This document shows positions 7,485-14,930 of a stretch of 15,476 nt of DNA, in pieces. The position numbers were made by a program, and so were the translations under genes. The notes under the pieces were generated by a model. That model made no database searches, had not been told where the DNA came from, and worked only from the letters and a program-made list of their open reading frames with translations. Each line of letters opens with the position of its first letter. Within the stretch, counting starts at the first letter, position 1. The stretch comes from an uncultured Sphingomonadales bacterium (GTDB lineage Bacteria; Pseudomonadota; Alphaproteobacteria; Sphingomonadales; Sphingomonadaceae), in the NCBI GenBank assembly GCA_903893935.1, contig CAITOD010000230.1, positions 1-15,476 on the forward strand. Reading direction: 5' to 3'.

Positions 7485-8162
7485 ATGACGCAAGATCACA
7501 TGTTGCGCGCATTCGACGATGATCTGGGCCAGCTCAATGCCCTGATCGCGCAAATGGGCGGCCACGCCGAAAGCCTGTTTCGCGATGCGATCGATGCGCT
7601 GCGGCGCGGCGACCAGGATCTCGCGCGCGACGTCATTGTCCGCGACAAGGCGCTCGATGCGCTGGAAGCCGATGTCGAACGCCTGGCCGTCGAACTGATC
7701 GCCCGGCGCGCACCGCTCGGCGACGATCTGCGCCAGGTGGTGGCCGCGTTCAAGATTTCGGGCATGCTCGAACGCGTCGGCGATCACGCCAAGAACATCG
7801 CGCGCAGCACGCTCAAGATCGACGATTTCCGCTTTGCCGCGCTGGCGCAAGTGCCCGCCGTGGCCGAGATTGCCGAAGGCATGATCCATTCGGCGCTCGA
7901 TGCCTATGCCGCCCAGGACGCTTTACTGGCCGAAGATGTCGTGGCGCGCGACGATGAAGTCGATGCGCTCTATCGCGACCTGATCCGCCATCTGATCAAC
8001 CATTTGTCGGACCAGTCCGCCAATGTGATCACCGCGACCGAACTGCTGCTGATCGCGCGCAACATCGAACGCATCGGCGACAACGCAACCAATGTTGCCG
8101 AGGCGGTCTATTACGCCGCGACCGGCGCCATCATGCCCGATCGCCACAAATTCATCGATTGA
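7485..8162 (+). CDS. phoU: Phosphate-signalling protein PhoU
   Basis: Cytosolic helical-bundle regulator of 225 residues that, in characterised systems, links PstB transport state to inhibition of the PhoR/PhoB two-component system. It consists of two PhoU repeats, each with the metal-cluster motif: ERVGDHAKN at 96-104 and ERIGDNATN at 195-203. The start at 7485 is preceded by GAAAGG (7467-7472) and places MTQDHMLRAFDDDLGQL at the N-terminus, as in PhoU proteins; an upstream ATG at 7401 lies inside pstB. It is the last gene of the pst operon. Only 3 bases separate its stop from the stop of the convergent calpain gene, with no T-tailed terminator. A hairpin at 8174-8194 lies within the end of that gene. 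Confidence 0.95.
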   Translation: MTQDHMLRAFDDDLGQLNALIAQMGGHAESLFRDAIDALRRGDQDLARDVIVRDKALDALEADVERLAVELIARRAPLGDDLRQVVAAFKISGMLERVGDHAKNIARSTLKIDDFRFAALAQVPAVAEIAEGMIHSALDAYAAQDALLAEDVVARDDEVDALYRDLIRHLINHLSDQSANVITATELLLIARNIERIGDNATNVAEAVYYAATGAIMPDRHKFID

Positions 8163-8165
8163 GCG

Positions 8166-10298
8166 TCAGGCGTGCGCCACGGCCAGCGTGGCGCCCACCG
8201 CTGGTGGCACCAGGCTCGCGCTCGCCAGATTGACCACCGATCCGCCGTTGCCGCCACCCGATCCGGCAAGCGCCTGGGCAAGCTGCGCGGCGGCGGAAAC
8301 CGCGCCGCCGGCACCGGCCGGCGATGCGCCTTCGGCAACGATGAACCCGCTGTCGGATGCGGTGCCGCTGGTGCCGCCCCACAACTGGTCGATCGATTGT
8401 TCGAACTGGCCGTTCCACGATGATCCGCCCGCCGCACCCCACGGGTTGCGCAGGATGAAATCGCCGGTGGATTTGTCATAGCCGATCACCGCGAACATGT
8501 GATCGGATACCAGGTCGGTCTTGCCGTTGCTGCCGGTGTCGTCGATAAAGCTGCCGTAGAGAACTTCTTCGCCTGCTGACAGCGCGGCAATGACCGCCTT
8601 GTCGACCGAGCCGTCCCACGCGGACTGCGAACCGGAATAGGCCGAAATATACGACATGTCCGACTTGCCGGTGATCGCGGTCAGGCCCTCGTCCCAGCCG
8701 CCGGCAATTGCCGACCAGGCATTGGTGTTGCCATCGAATTCGGCCGAATATTCGACAAACGCTTTCTCGAGCAAAGTGACCCATTGTCCGCCCGAAACGG
8801 TGCCCGCCGTCCGTTGACCCGACGCCAGGCTGTCGCTGACGGTCACATACGTCGCGGCGCCGTCGGGGGCATAGAAGCGCACGCCATACGTGCCATTGCC
8901 ATTGTCGGTGAACATGGACTGGATCAGCCCGGGTTGATCGAGCGCCACTTCGACCATCGCTGCGATCAGATAGCAATCACCGATCCCGCCTTGCGAAGGG
9001 TCTGCGGCAGTGACGCCGCCAGTGCCGAACAGCGCAGCCGGCGTTGCGGTCAGAGTGGTCGCGGTGCCGGCGTTCCAGGCGGGATTGTCTCCGCCGAGCA
9101 GCCATTTGCCCACCAGTTCGTCGAACTGGCTCTGGCTGCTGCCCGCGGCCAGATTGCCGAGCGCGCTGCTGGTGGCGGCGCCATCGGTCCACGTGGCGTT
9201 GAACGGGTTGCCGTTCACGACATCGTTGAGCACGCCGAAGATGTAAGACCCGGAGCCGTCAACCGCGCCCACCACTTTGGTAAAGGCCTTGAGATCGGCG
9301 AGTTGCGCCGTGGTCAGCCCGGTGGCGCCGATCTGACCGCCGAGCGCTTCGAGGACATCGAGCACCCCCTGATAGCCGAACAGCGATGTTCCCCCCCCCA
9401 CCACCGTCTTGACCTCGTTCTGCAGGCCGGCGGTGCTCAGCGAGGTTTGCAAGCTGGTGGTATCTTTCACCGCTAGCGCAACGGCTGCGGCTTGCGCGCT
9501 CGGCAGCGCCGCGATCTGCGCTTTGCCGAGCTGCCGGTAGATCGCCAGCAGATTGCCGGTCCCCAGTGCATCGAGCGCCGCTGCGGTCAGCGATTGCACG
9601 CGCGCACCCAGCGCCACCAGTTGGCCTTGCGAAAGGTCGGCGACTTGCGCTGCCGTCAACACTGCCACTTGCGACGCGGTCAGCGCGGCAAGTTGCGTTT
9701 CGGTCAGCAGCGCCAGCTGCCATCCGGACAGATGCGCCACGGTCGTCGCCGCCAAACCGCCAATCGCGGCTGGCGACAGGGCCCGCAAGTGGAGGCCGAG
9801 CGCGGTGAGCTGCGCGTTCGACAACCCGGCGGCCGCAGCGGCCGACAGCCCCGCCAGCTGGCTGGTCGACAGCGACCCGAATTGCGCCACAGTCAGCGCT
9901 TCGACTTGCAAGGCGTTGAGATCGCCGATCTGGACCGCCGACAGCGCACCCAGCTGTGCGGTCGAAAGCGCGCCGATCTGCTTCGCCGTCAGCGCGACGA
10001 TGTGCGCCGCGTTAAGCCCGGCCAGCGTCGATCCGCTCAACTGGGCAATTCCTGCCACCGGAATGCCTGCAAACGCCGCCACCGACAGCGCATTGACCCA
10101 GGCCGCATTCATGTAAGACCAGCTGATCGAAATGGCTGCAACTTGCGCGGCCGAAAACCCTGCTACCGCCGCCGGCGACAACCAGTCCGGATGCTGCAAC
10201 GCAGCAACCTGCGCGACCGACAGCGCAGCGATGTTCGCGGCTGTGGCGCTCTGGTAATTGGCTTGAGTCCAGGTCGCTGTGTTGGTCGGCAGGCTCAT
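8166..10298 (-). CDS. Calpain-like (C2 family) cysteine protease with N-terminal octapeptide repeats
   Basis: Predicted 710-residue protein in three parts. Residues about 25-245 are repeats of the form xL[ST]xxQ[VLI]x, period eight. Residues about 300-430 form a linker with a NGNPFNATWTDG / ALGNLAAGSSQSQFDELVGKWLLG stretch. Residues about 430-656 are a calpain-type protease: QGGIGDCYL carries oxyanion Gln436 and nucleophile Cys442, GGQWVTLLEKAFVEY (503-517) is the conserved calpain core, and SDHMFAVIGYD and LRNPWG supply His600 and Asn618. The triad is therefore intact. The last 54 residues are Gly/Ala/Ser-rich with no RTX nonapeptides. There is no Sec signal and no membrane helix, so the protein is either cytosolic or exported by a non-Sec route. 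No calcium-binding EF-hand or C2 domain is seen. GAGGA lies about 10 bases upstream of the ATG. A nine-G run (9391-9399) precedes the catalytic domain. The substrate is unknown. Confidence 0.88.
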   Translation of the reverse strand: MSLPTNTATWTQANYQSATAANIAALSVAQVAALQHPDWLSPAAVAGFSAAQVAAISISWSYMNAAWVNALSVAAFAGIPVAGIAQLSGSTLAGLNAAHIVALTAKQIGALSTAQLGALSAVQIGDLNALQVEALTVAQFGSLSTSQLAGLSAAAAAGLSNAQLTALGLHLRALSPAAIGGLAATTVAHLSGWQLALLTETQLAALTASQVAVLTAAQVADLSQGQLVALGARVQSLTAAALDALGTGNLLAIYRQLGKAQIAALPSAQAAAVALAVKDTTSLQTSLSTAGLQNEVKTVVGGGTSLFGYQGVLDVLEALGGQIGATGLTTAQLADLKAFTKVVGAVDGSGSYIFGVLNDVVNGNPFNATWTDGAATSSALGNLAAGSSQSQFDELVGKWLLGGDNPAWNAGTATTLTATPAALFGTGGVTAADPSQGGIGDCYLIAAMVEVALDQPGLIQSMFTDNGNGTYGVRFYAPDGAATYVTVSDSLASGQRTAGTVSGGQWVTLLEKAFVEYSAEFDGNTNAWSAIAGGWDEGLTAITGKSDMSYISAYSGSQSAWDGSVDKAVIAALSAGEEVLYGSFIDDTGSNGKTDLVSDHMFAVIGYDKSTGDFILRNPWGAAGGSSWNGQFEQSIDQLWGGTSGTASDSGFIVAEGASPAGAGGAVSAAAQLAQALAGSGGGNGGSVVNLASASLVPPAVGATLAVAHA
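9391..9399 (-). repeat. Nine-G homopolymer (coding strand) inside the calpain-like gene
   Basis: Nine consecutive C on the plus strand are read as G in the gene, spanning the Val300-Gly301-Gly302-Gly303 codons between the repeat array and the protease domain. A one-base gain would reach a stop at 9259-9261 and a one-base loss a stop at 9314-9316. Both come well before the Cys442 codon at 8973-8975. It is a candidate slipped-strand switch; whether it varies cannot be seen from one sequence. Confidence 0.6.
9615..10226 (-). repeat. Octapeptide-repeat array in the calpain-like protein
   Basis: This encodes residues 25-228 of the calpain-like protein. Two blocks are in perfect eight-residue register: 62-165 (13 units, for example ALTAKQIG, ALSTAQLG, ALSAVQIG) and 173-228 (7 units, for example LLTETQLA, ALTASQVA, VLTAAQVA). 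Leu is nearly fixed at position 2, Ser/Thr at 3, Gln at 6 and an aliphatic residue at 7. Seven-residue units break the register at 55-61, 166-172 and 229-235. The DNA copies are diverged, so the repeat is preserved at protein level and not as recent tandem duplication. Confidence 0.85.
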
Positions 10299-10534
10299 CG
10301 GACCGGCGTCCTCGCGCTAGAGAGTGACCTTGCAGCCCGCGATAAGCCCCGCGCGTAAACCGCTGGTATCTGGAATTGGCTAATTTTCTGCAAACCAGGG
10401 TTGCGTAGCCGCGTGCGGCCACCCATTTCGCACAACGCATGGCAGCCCCTAAATGCGCTTTGCGCTGGGCCTTGCGGGTTGATAGGGACATATTCACCCA
10501 AGCGCCTTTTCCCCCCGGGCGTGGAGCGAACCGC
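10299..10534. promoter_or_regulatory. Divergent promoter region between calpain-like gene and RND operon
   Basis: The 236 bases between two start codons facing apart must hold promoters for both directions. I see no strong -35/-10 pair. It includes an interrupted palindrome GCCGCGTGCGGC (10408-10419), flanked more loosely by TGCGT (10402-10406) and ACGCA (10435-10439), a possible repressor operator. The GGAG at 10523-10526 serves the permease. No Pho box is visible here and no regulator gene is adjacent. Confidence 0.4.
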
Positions 10535-13500
10535 ATGCTGGATATCGTCAAGATCGCGCTGCACCGCCCACTGACATTCATTGTCATGGCGATTCTGATT
10601 GCGATTTTCGGGGTCATCGCGGCGGTGCGCGCGCCGGTCGATATCTTTCCCGACATCCGTATTCCGGTGATCGCGGTGGCGTGGAACTACGCCGGGCTCG
10701 ATCCCAAAGACATGTCGGACCGGCTGGTCACGCCATACGAACGCACGCTGACCACCACTGTCAACAATATCGAACACATCGAAAGCCAGTCGATGGTCGG
10801 CGTCGGGATCATCAAGATCTATTTCCAGCCCGGCACCAATATCGCAGTGGCAAACGCGCAAGTCACCGCCATTTCGCAATCGGCGTTGCGCCAGTTCCCG
10901 CCGGGCACCACCCCGCCGCTGATTCTCAATTACAGCGCCTCGACCGTGCCGATCGTCCAGCTCGCGCTGTCGGGATCGGGGCTGACCGAGCAGCAATTGT
11001 TCGACATCGGCACCAGCCAGATCCGGCCGCAGCTGGTCACCGTTCCCGGCCTCGCCATGCCCTGGCCTTCGGGGGGCAAACAACGCCAGATCCAGGTCGA
11101 TCTCGATCCGGCGGCGATGCAGTCCAAAGGCCTGTCTGCGCAAGACGTGACCAATGCGATTGCCGAGCAGAACCAGATCAATCCCGCCGGCTTCGTCAAG
11201 ATCGGCCCGACGCAATACAATGTCTCGCTCAACAACGCGCCGACCTCGATCGCGGCGCTCAACGACTTGCCGGTCAAAGTGATCGGCGGTGCCACGATCT
11301 ACATGCGCGACGTGGCGCATGTGCGCGACGGCTATCCGCCGCAGACCAATGTCGTCCACGTCGACGGACGGCGTTCGGTGCTGATGACGGTGCTCAAGAA
11401 CGGCGCCATTTCAACGCTTTCGATCATCGCCGGGGTCAAGGAAAAGCTGCCGCAAGTGCTCGTCGGTCTGCCCGATACGCTCAAGGTGCAACTGGTTGGC
11501 GACCAGTCGATTTTCGTGCGCGCGGCAGTATCGGGCGTGATCCGCGAAGGGATGATCGCGGCGGGCCTGACCAGCCTGATGATCCTGCTGGTCCTCGGCT
11601 CGGTGCGTTCGACGTTGATCATCGTCACCTCGATCCCGCTCGCGGTGCTGGCGGCGATTGCCGCGCTCTACGCGTTTGGTGAAACGCTCAACGTGATGAC
11701 GCTGGGTGGCCTCGCGCTCGCGGTCGGGTTGCTGGTCGATGAAGGCACGGTGACGATCGAAAACATCAACTGGCACCTCGAACAGGGCAAAGCCGTGATC
11801 CCCGCGATCACCGACGGCGCGGCGCAGATCATCGTGCCGGCGTTTGTGTCGATGCTGTGCATCTGCATCGTGTTCGTGCCGATGTTTTTCCTGCCGGGCG
11901 TGGCTGGCTACCTGTTCGTACCGATGGCGCTGTCGGTGATCTTTTCGATGGTCGCGAGCTTCGTTCTGTCGCGCACGCTGGTGCCGACCATGGCGATGTA
12001 TCTGCTCAAGCCGCATGCACCGCATGATACCCGGCTTGCCGCCCCGCGCGGCATCGGCGGCCTGTTCGCGCGTTTTCAGCACGGGTTCGAGACGCGGTTC
12101 GAACGCTTTCGCAGCGGCTATATAGGTCTGCTGCGGCTGGCACTGACCAGCCGTCGCCGCTTCGTGTTCGGCTTCATGGGGCTGATCCTCGCCTCGTTCG
12201 TGCTGGTGCCGTTTCTTGGCAGCAATTTCTTTCCCTCGGTCGATTCGGGCCAGATCCTGATGCATGTGCGCGTGCCGATGGGTTCGCGCATCGAAGACAC
12301 CGCCGCGCGCGTCGACCGGATCAGCCAGGCGATCCGCCAGGTGCTGCCCGAGGGCGAAGTCGCCACGATCACCGACAACATCGGCCTGCCGGTCAGCTCG
12401 ATCAACACGATCTATTCCAACGATGGCACGATCGGGCCGCAGGACGGCGATATCCTGATCACCCTGAAACAGCACCACGCGCCCACCGAAACCGCGATTG
12501 CCACGCTGCGCCGGGAATTGCCGACACGCTTTGCCGGGACCACGTTTGCCTTTCTGCCCGCAGACATCACCAGCCAGATCCTCAATTTCGGCAGCCCGGC
12601 ACCAATCGACGTGCAAGTCACCGCGCGCGATCCCAAAGCCGCGCGCGCCTTTGCCGACACCGTGCGCGCAGCACTCGCGCCGATCCCGGGGATTGCCGAT
12701 ACGCGCATCCAGCAGCCGCAGGGCTCGCCCAATCTCAATGTCGAAGTGAACCGCTCGCTGATCGGGCAATATGGCCTGACCGAACGCGATGTCACCAACG
12801 GGCTCAGCAACACGCTGGCGGGAAGCTCGCAAACCGCGCCGGTCTATTTCGTCAATCCCGAAAACGGCGTGCAATATGGCGTCGTCGCGCAGACCCCCGA
12901 ATACCTCGTGTCGTCGATCAACGCGCTTGAAAACGTGCCGATCTCGGGCGCGCAAGGCACATCGACACAATTGCTGGGCGGGCTTGCGCGCCTGCAGCGC
13001 AGCGACATCCCGGCCGTGGTGTCGCATTACAACATCCAGCCGCTGTTCGATATTTACGCCACCACCCAGGGCCGCGATCTGGGCGGGGTGGCAAGCGACA
13101 TCAACCGCGTGCTGGCGGGCCTCGCCAAAAGCCAGCCCAAAGGCGTGACAGTGACAATGCGCGGCCAGGTGGCGACGATGAACGTGGCCTTTGCCGGGCT
13201 GGGCTTTGGCATTCTGGCCGCGATCGTGCTGATTTACCTGCTGATCGTGGTCAATTTCCAAAGCTGGCTCGATCCGCTGGTGATCATTTCGGCGCTGCCC
13301 GCGGCGCTCGCCGGGATCGTGTGGATGCTGTTCGTCACCGGCACCACGCTGTCGGTGCCGGCGCTGACCGGCGCGATCATGTGCATGGGTATTGCCACTG
13401 CCAATTCGATCCTGGTGATCAGCTTTGCGCGCGAGCGGCTCGATGCAACGGGTGATGCCACGCTCGCCGCGATCGAAGCGGGCATGGTGCGCTTTCGCCC

Positions 13501-13723
13501 GGTGCTGATGACGGCGCTGGCCATGATCATCGGCATGGTGCCGATGGCGCTCGGGCTGGGCGAAGGCGGCGAACAGAATGCCCCGCTCGGTCGCGCGGTT
13601 ATCGGCGGGCTGTTGTTCGCCACCACCGCCACGCTGATCTTCGTGCCGGTCGTTTTCAGCCTGGCCCACCGCCGCCGCGCCGCGGCCGAACCCTCTTTTG
13701 AACCGGTGTTGTCGCATGCCTGA
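10535..13723 (+). CDS. RND-family efflux transporter permease (AcrB/HAE-like)
   Basis: Inner-membrane proton-driven pump of 1062 residues, the usual RND length, with twelve expected membrane helices and two large periplasmic domains (about 33-335 and 565-880). TM1 follows MLDIVKIALHRPLTF; DIFPDIRIPVIAV (36-48) is the characteristic first porter stretch. TM4 carries VGLLVDEGTVTIEN (397-410), with Asp402 and Glu403 at the AcrB Asp407/Asp408 positions. TM10 reads GIATANSILV (952-961), with Ala956 where AcrB has Lys940. RPVLMTALA (988-996) retains the TM11 Thr. The heavy-metal (CusA) signature is absent, so small organic compounds are likelier substrates. GGAG at 10523-10526 fixes the ATG at 10535; the upstream ATG at 10439 would add a non-family leader. 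It overlaps the fusion-protein gene by 8 bases. Confidence 0.94.
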   Translation: MLDIVKIALHRPLTFIVMAILIAIFGVIAAVRAPVDIFPDIRIPVIAVAWNYAGLDPKDMSDRLVTPYERTLTTTVNNIEHIESQSMVGVGIIKIYFQPGTNIAVANAQVTAISQSALRQFPPGTTPPLILNYSASTVPIVQLALSGSGLTEQQLFDIGTSQIRPQLVTVPGLAMPWPSGGKQRQIQVDLDPAAMQSKGLSAQDVTNAIAEQNQINPAGFVKIGPTQYNVSLNNAPTSIAALNDLPVKVIGGATIYMRDVAHVRDGYPPQTNVVHVDGRRSVLMTVLKNGAISTLSIIAGVKEKLPQVLVGLPDTLKVQLVGDQSIFVRAAVSGVIREGMIAAGLTSLMILLVLGSVRSTLIIVTSIPLAVLAAIAALYAFGETLNVMTLGGLALAVGLLVDEGTVTIENINWHLEQGKAVIPAITDGAAQIIVPAFVSMLCICIVFVPMFFLPGVAGYLFVPMALSVIFSMVASFVLSRTLVPTMAMYLLKPHAPHDTRLAAPRGIGGLFARFQHGFETRFERFRSGYIGLLRLALTSRRRFVFGFMGLILASFVLVPFLGSNFFPSVDSGQILMHVRVPMGSRIEDTAARVDRISQAIRQVLPEGEVATITDNIGLPVSSINTIYSNDGTIGPQDGDILITLKQHHAPTETAIATLRRELPTRFAGTTFAFLPADITSQILNFGSPAPIDVQVTARDPKAARAFADTVRAALAPIPGIADTRIQQPQGSPNLNVEVNRSLIGQYGLTERDVTNGLSNTLAGSSQTAPVYFVNPENGVQYGVVAQTPEYLVSSINALENVPISGAQGTSTQLLGGLARLQRSDIPAVVSHYNIQPLFDIYATTQGRDLGGVASDINRVLAGLAKSQPKGVTVTMRGQVATMNVAFAGLGFGILAAIVLIYLLIVVNFQSWLDPLVIISALPAALAGIVWMLFVTGTTLSVPALTGAIMCMGIATANSILVISFARERLDATGDATLAAIEAGMVRFRPVLMTALAMIIGMVPMALGLGEGGEQNAPLGRAVIGGLLFATTATLIFVPVVFSLAHRRRAAAEPSFEPVLSHA

Positions 13724-14930
13724 ACCCCATCTTTCAACACTTGTCGATCTGGATCAGCCATTGCCCGACAGCGGCCGGCTGAAACGGCTCGGTCTGCTGC
13801 TGCTGGCAGGCGCGGTGATCATCGCGCTTGTCGGGGTCGCCTGGCGCAGCCATGCGGTCAGCAACGAAAGCCAAACCGCGCGCGCCGCCGCGGTCGATGC
13901 CGTCGCGGTGGTCCATCCCGCACCCGCCGCGCCCAGCGACGATCTGGTGCTGCCAGGGCAAGTGCAGGCGTGGAACAGCGCTGCGATCAACGCGCGCACC
14001 AACGGCTATGTGCGATCGTGGCTCGCCGATATCGGCGACCATGTCCACGCCGGGCAGCCGCTCGCGGTACTCGATGCGCCTGAAGTCGATCAGGCGCTGG
14101 CGCAAGCCGCCGCCGATTACCAGACCGCGCTCGCCAACCAGCGGCTGGCCGCCACCACGGCTGCGCGTTGGACGCAATTGCTGACGCAAGACGCCGTGTC
14201 GAAGCAGGAAACCGACGAAAAGCAGGGCGATCTTGCAGCGAAGAGCGCGCTTGCCAATTCGGCGCTGGCCAATGTCAAGCGGCTGCGCGCGATGCAGGGG
14301 TTTGAACGCGTGCTTGCGCCGTTCGATGGCGTTGTCACCAGCCGCGGCGCGCAGATCGGGGCGCTGGTCGTCACCGGCAATCTCAACGCGCAGCCCTTGT
14401 TCACGGTCGCCGATGTCCACCGTATGCGGATCTATGTGCATGTGCCGCAGACGTATTCGGCGATGCTTCACAACGGGATTACCGCCGGGCTCGAATTGCC
14501 CGAATACCCCGGCCGCGCGTTCAACGCCGAATTGACGCGTTCGGCGGGCGCGGTCGATGCGCAATCGGGCTCGGTGCTGGTCGAATTGCAGGCCGACAAC
14601 ACCGATCGCCTGCTGAAACCGGGCGCTTTTGCGCAAGTCCATTTCCACGCCACCGGCAGCGTCGCCACGCTCGCGCTGCCGGGCAGCGCGATCCTCTATG
14701 GCACCGCCGGGCCAAGCGTGGCGGTGGTGGGCGCCGACGGCAAAGTCACGCTGCGGGCAATCAAGATCATTCGCGACGAAGGCAATGTGGTGCGCGTGGC
14801 CGGCCCGATCAGCACCGCCGACCGCGTGATCGACACCCCGCCCGATGCGATCCAGACCGGGCAGCAAGTGCGTGTCGCGCAAACCCTGCCGGCGCTGACC
14901 GGCGCAAAGGCAGTACCGCATGCGAAGTAA
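13716..14930 (+). CDS. RND efflux periplasmic adaptor (membrane fusion protein)
   Basis: Adaptor of 404 residues that joins the permease to the outer-membrane channel. A short cytosolic N-terminus is followed by one membrane anchor (about 25-43, LGLLLLAGAVIIALVGVAW) with no lipobox. Then come the two lipoyl half-motifs (ARTNGYVRSWLADIGDHVHAGQPLAVLD, and APFDGVVTSRGAQIGALV) flanking an alpha-hairpin rich in Ala/Gln/Lys (about 127-192), then beta-barrel and membrane-proximal domains. The ATG at 13716 lies inside the permease frame, suggesting translational coupling; an earlier ATG at 13698 would add only six residues. The next gene starts 11 bases before this one ends. Confidence 0.93.
   Translation: MPEPHLSTLVDLDQPLPDSGRLKRLGLLLLAGAVIIALVGVAWRSHAVSNESQTARAAAVDAVAVVHPAPAAPSDDLVLPGQVQAWNSAAINARTNGYVRSWLADIGDHVHAGQPLAVLDAPEVDQALAQAAADYQTALANQRLAATTAARWTQLLTQDAVSKQETDEKQGDLAAKSALANSALANVKRLRAMQGFERVLAPFDGVVTSRGAQIGALVVTGNLNAQPLFTVADVHRMRIYVHVPQTYSAMLHNGITAGLELPEYPGRAFNAELTRSAGAVDAQSGSVLVELQADNTDRLLKPGAFAQVHFHATGSVATLALPGSAILYGTAGPSVAVVGADGKVTLRAIKIIRDEGNVVRVAGPISTADRVIDTPPDAIQTGQQVRVAQTLPALTGAKAVPHAK

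Noticed and set aside
8166..8330. C-terminal tail of the calpain-like protein as RTX calcium-binding repeats
   Set aside because: Gly-rich, but no GGxGxDxLx nonapeptides are present.
9615..10226. Repeats as a CRISPR array or recent DNA tandem repeat
   Set aside because: The period is 24 bases with no distinct spacers, the copies are diverged in DNA, and they keep a protein consensus in one frame.
10439..10534. Upstream ATG for the RND permease
   Set aside because: It would add 32 non-family residues before the conserved MLDIVKIALHRPLTF start, and the good GGAG belongs to the ATG at 10535.
11411..13717. 768-residue minus-strand open frame opposite the RND permease
   Set aside because: The product is His/Arg/Asp/Gln-rich with no domain, typical of the antisense of a GC-rich gene. 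The plus frame is a clear RND permease.
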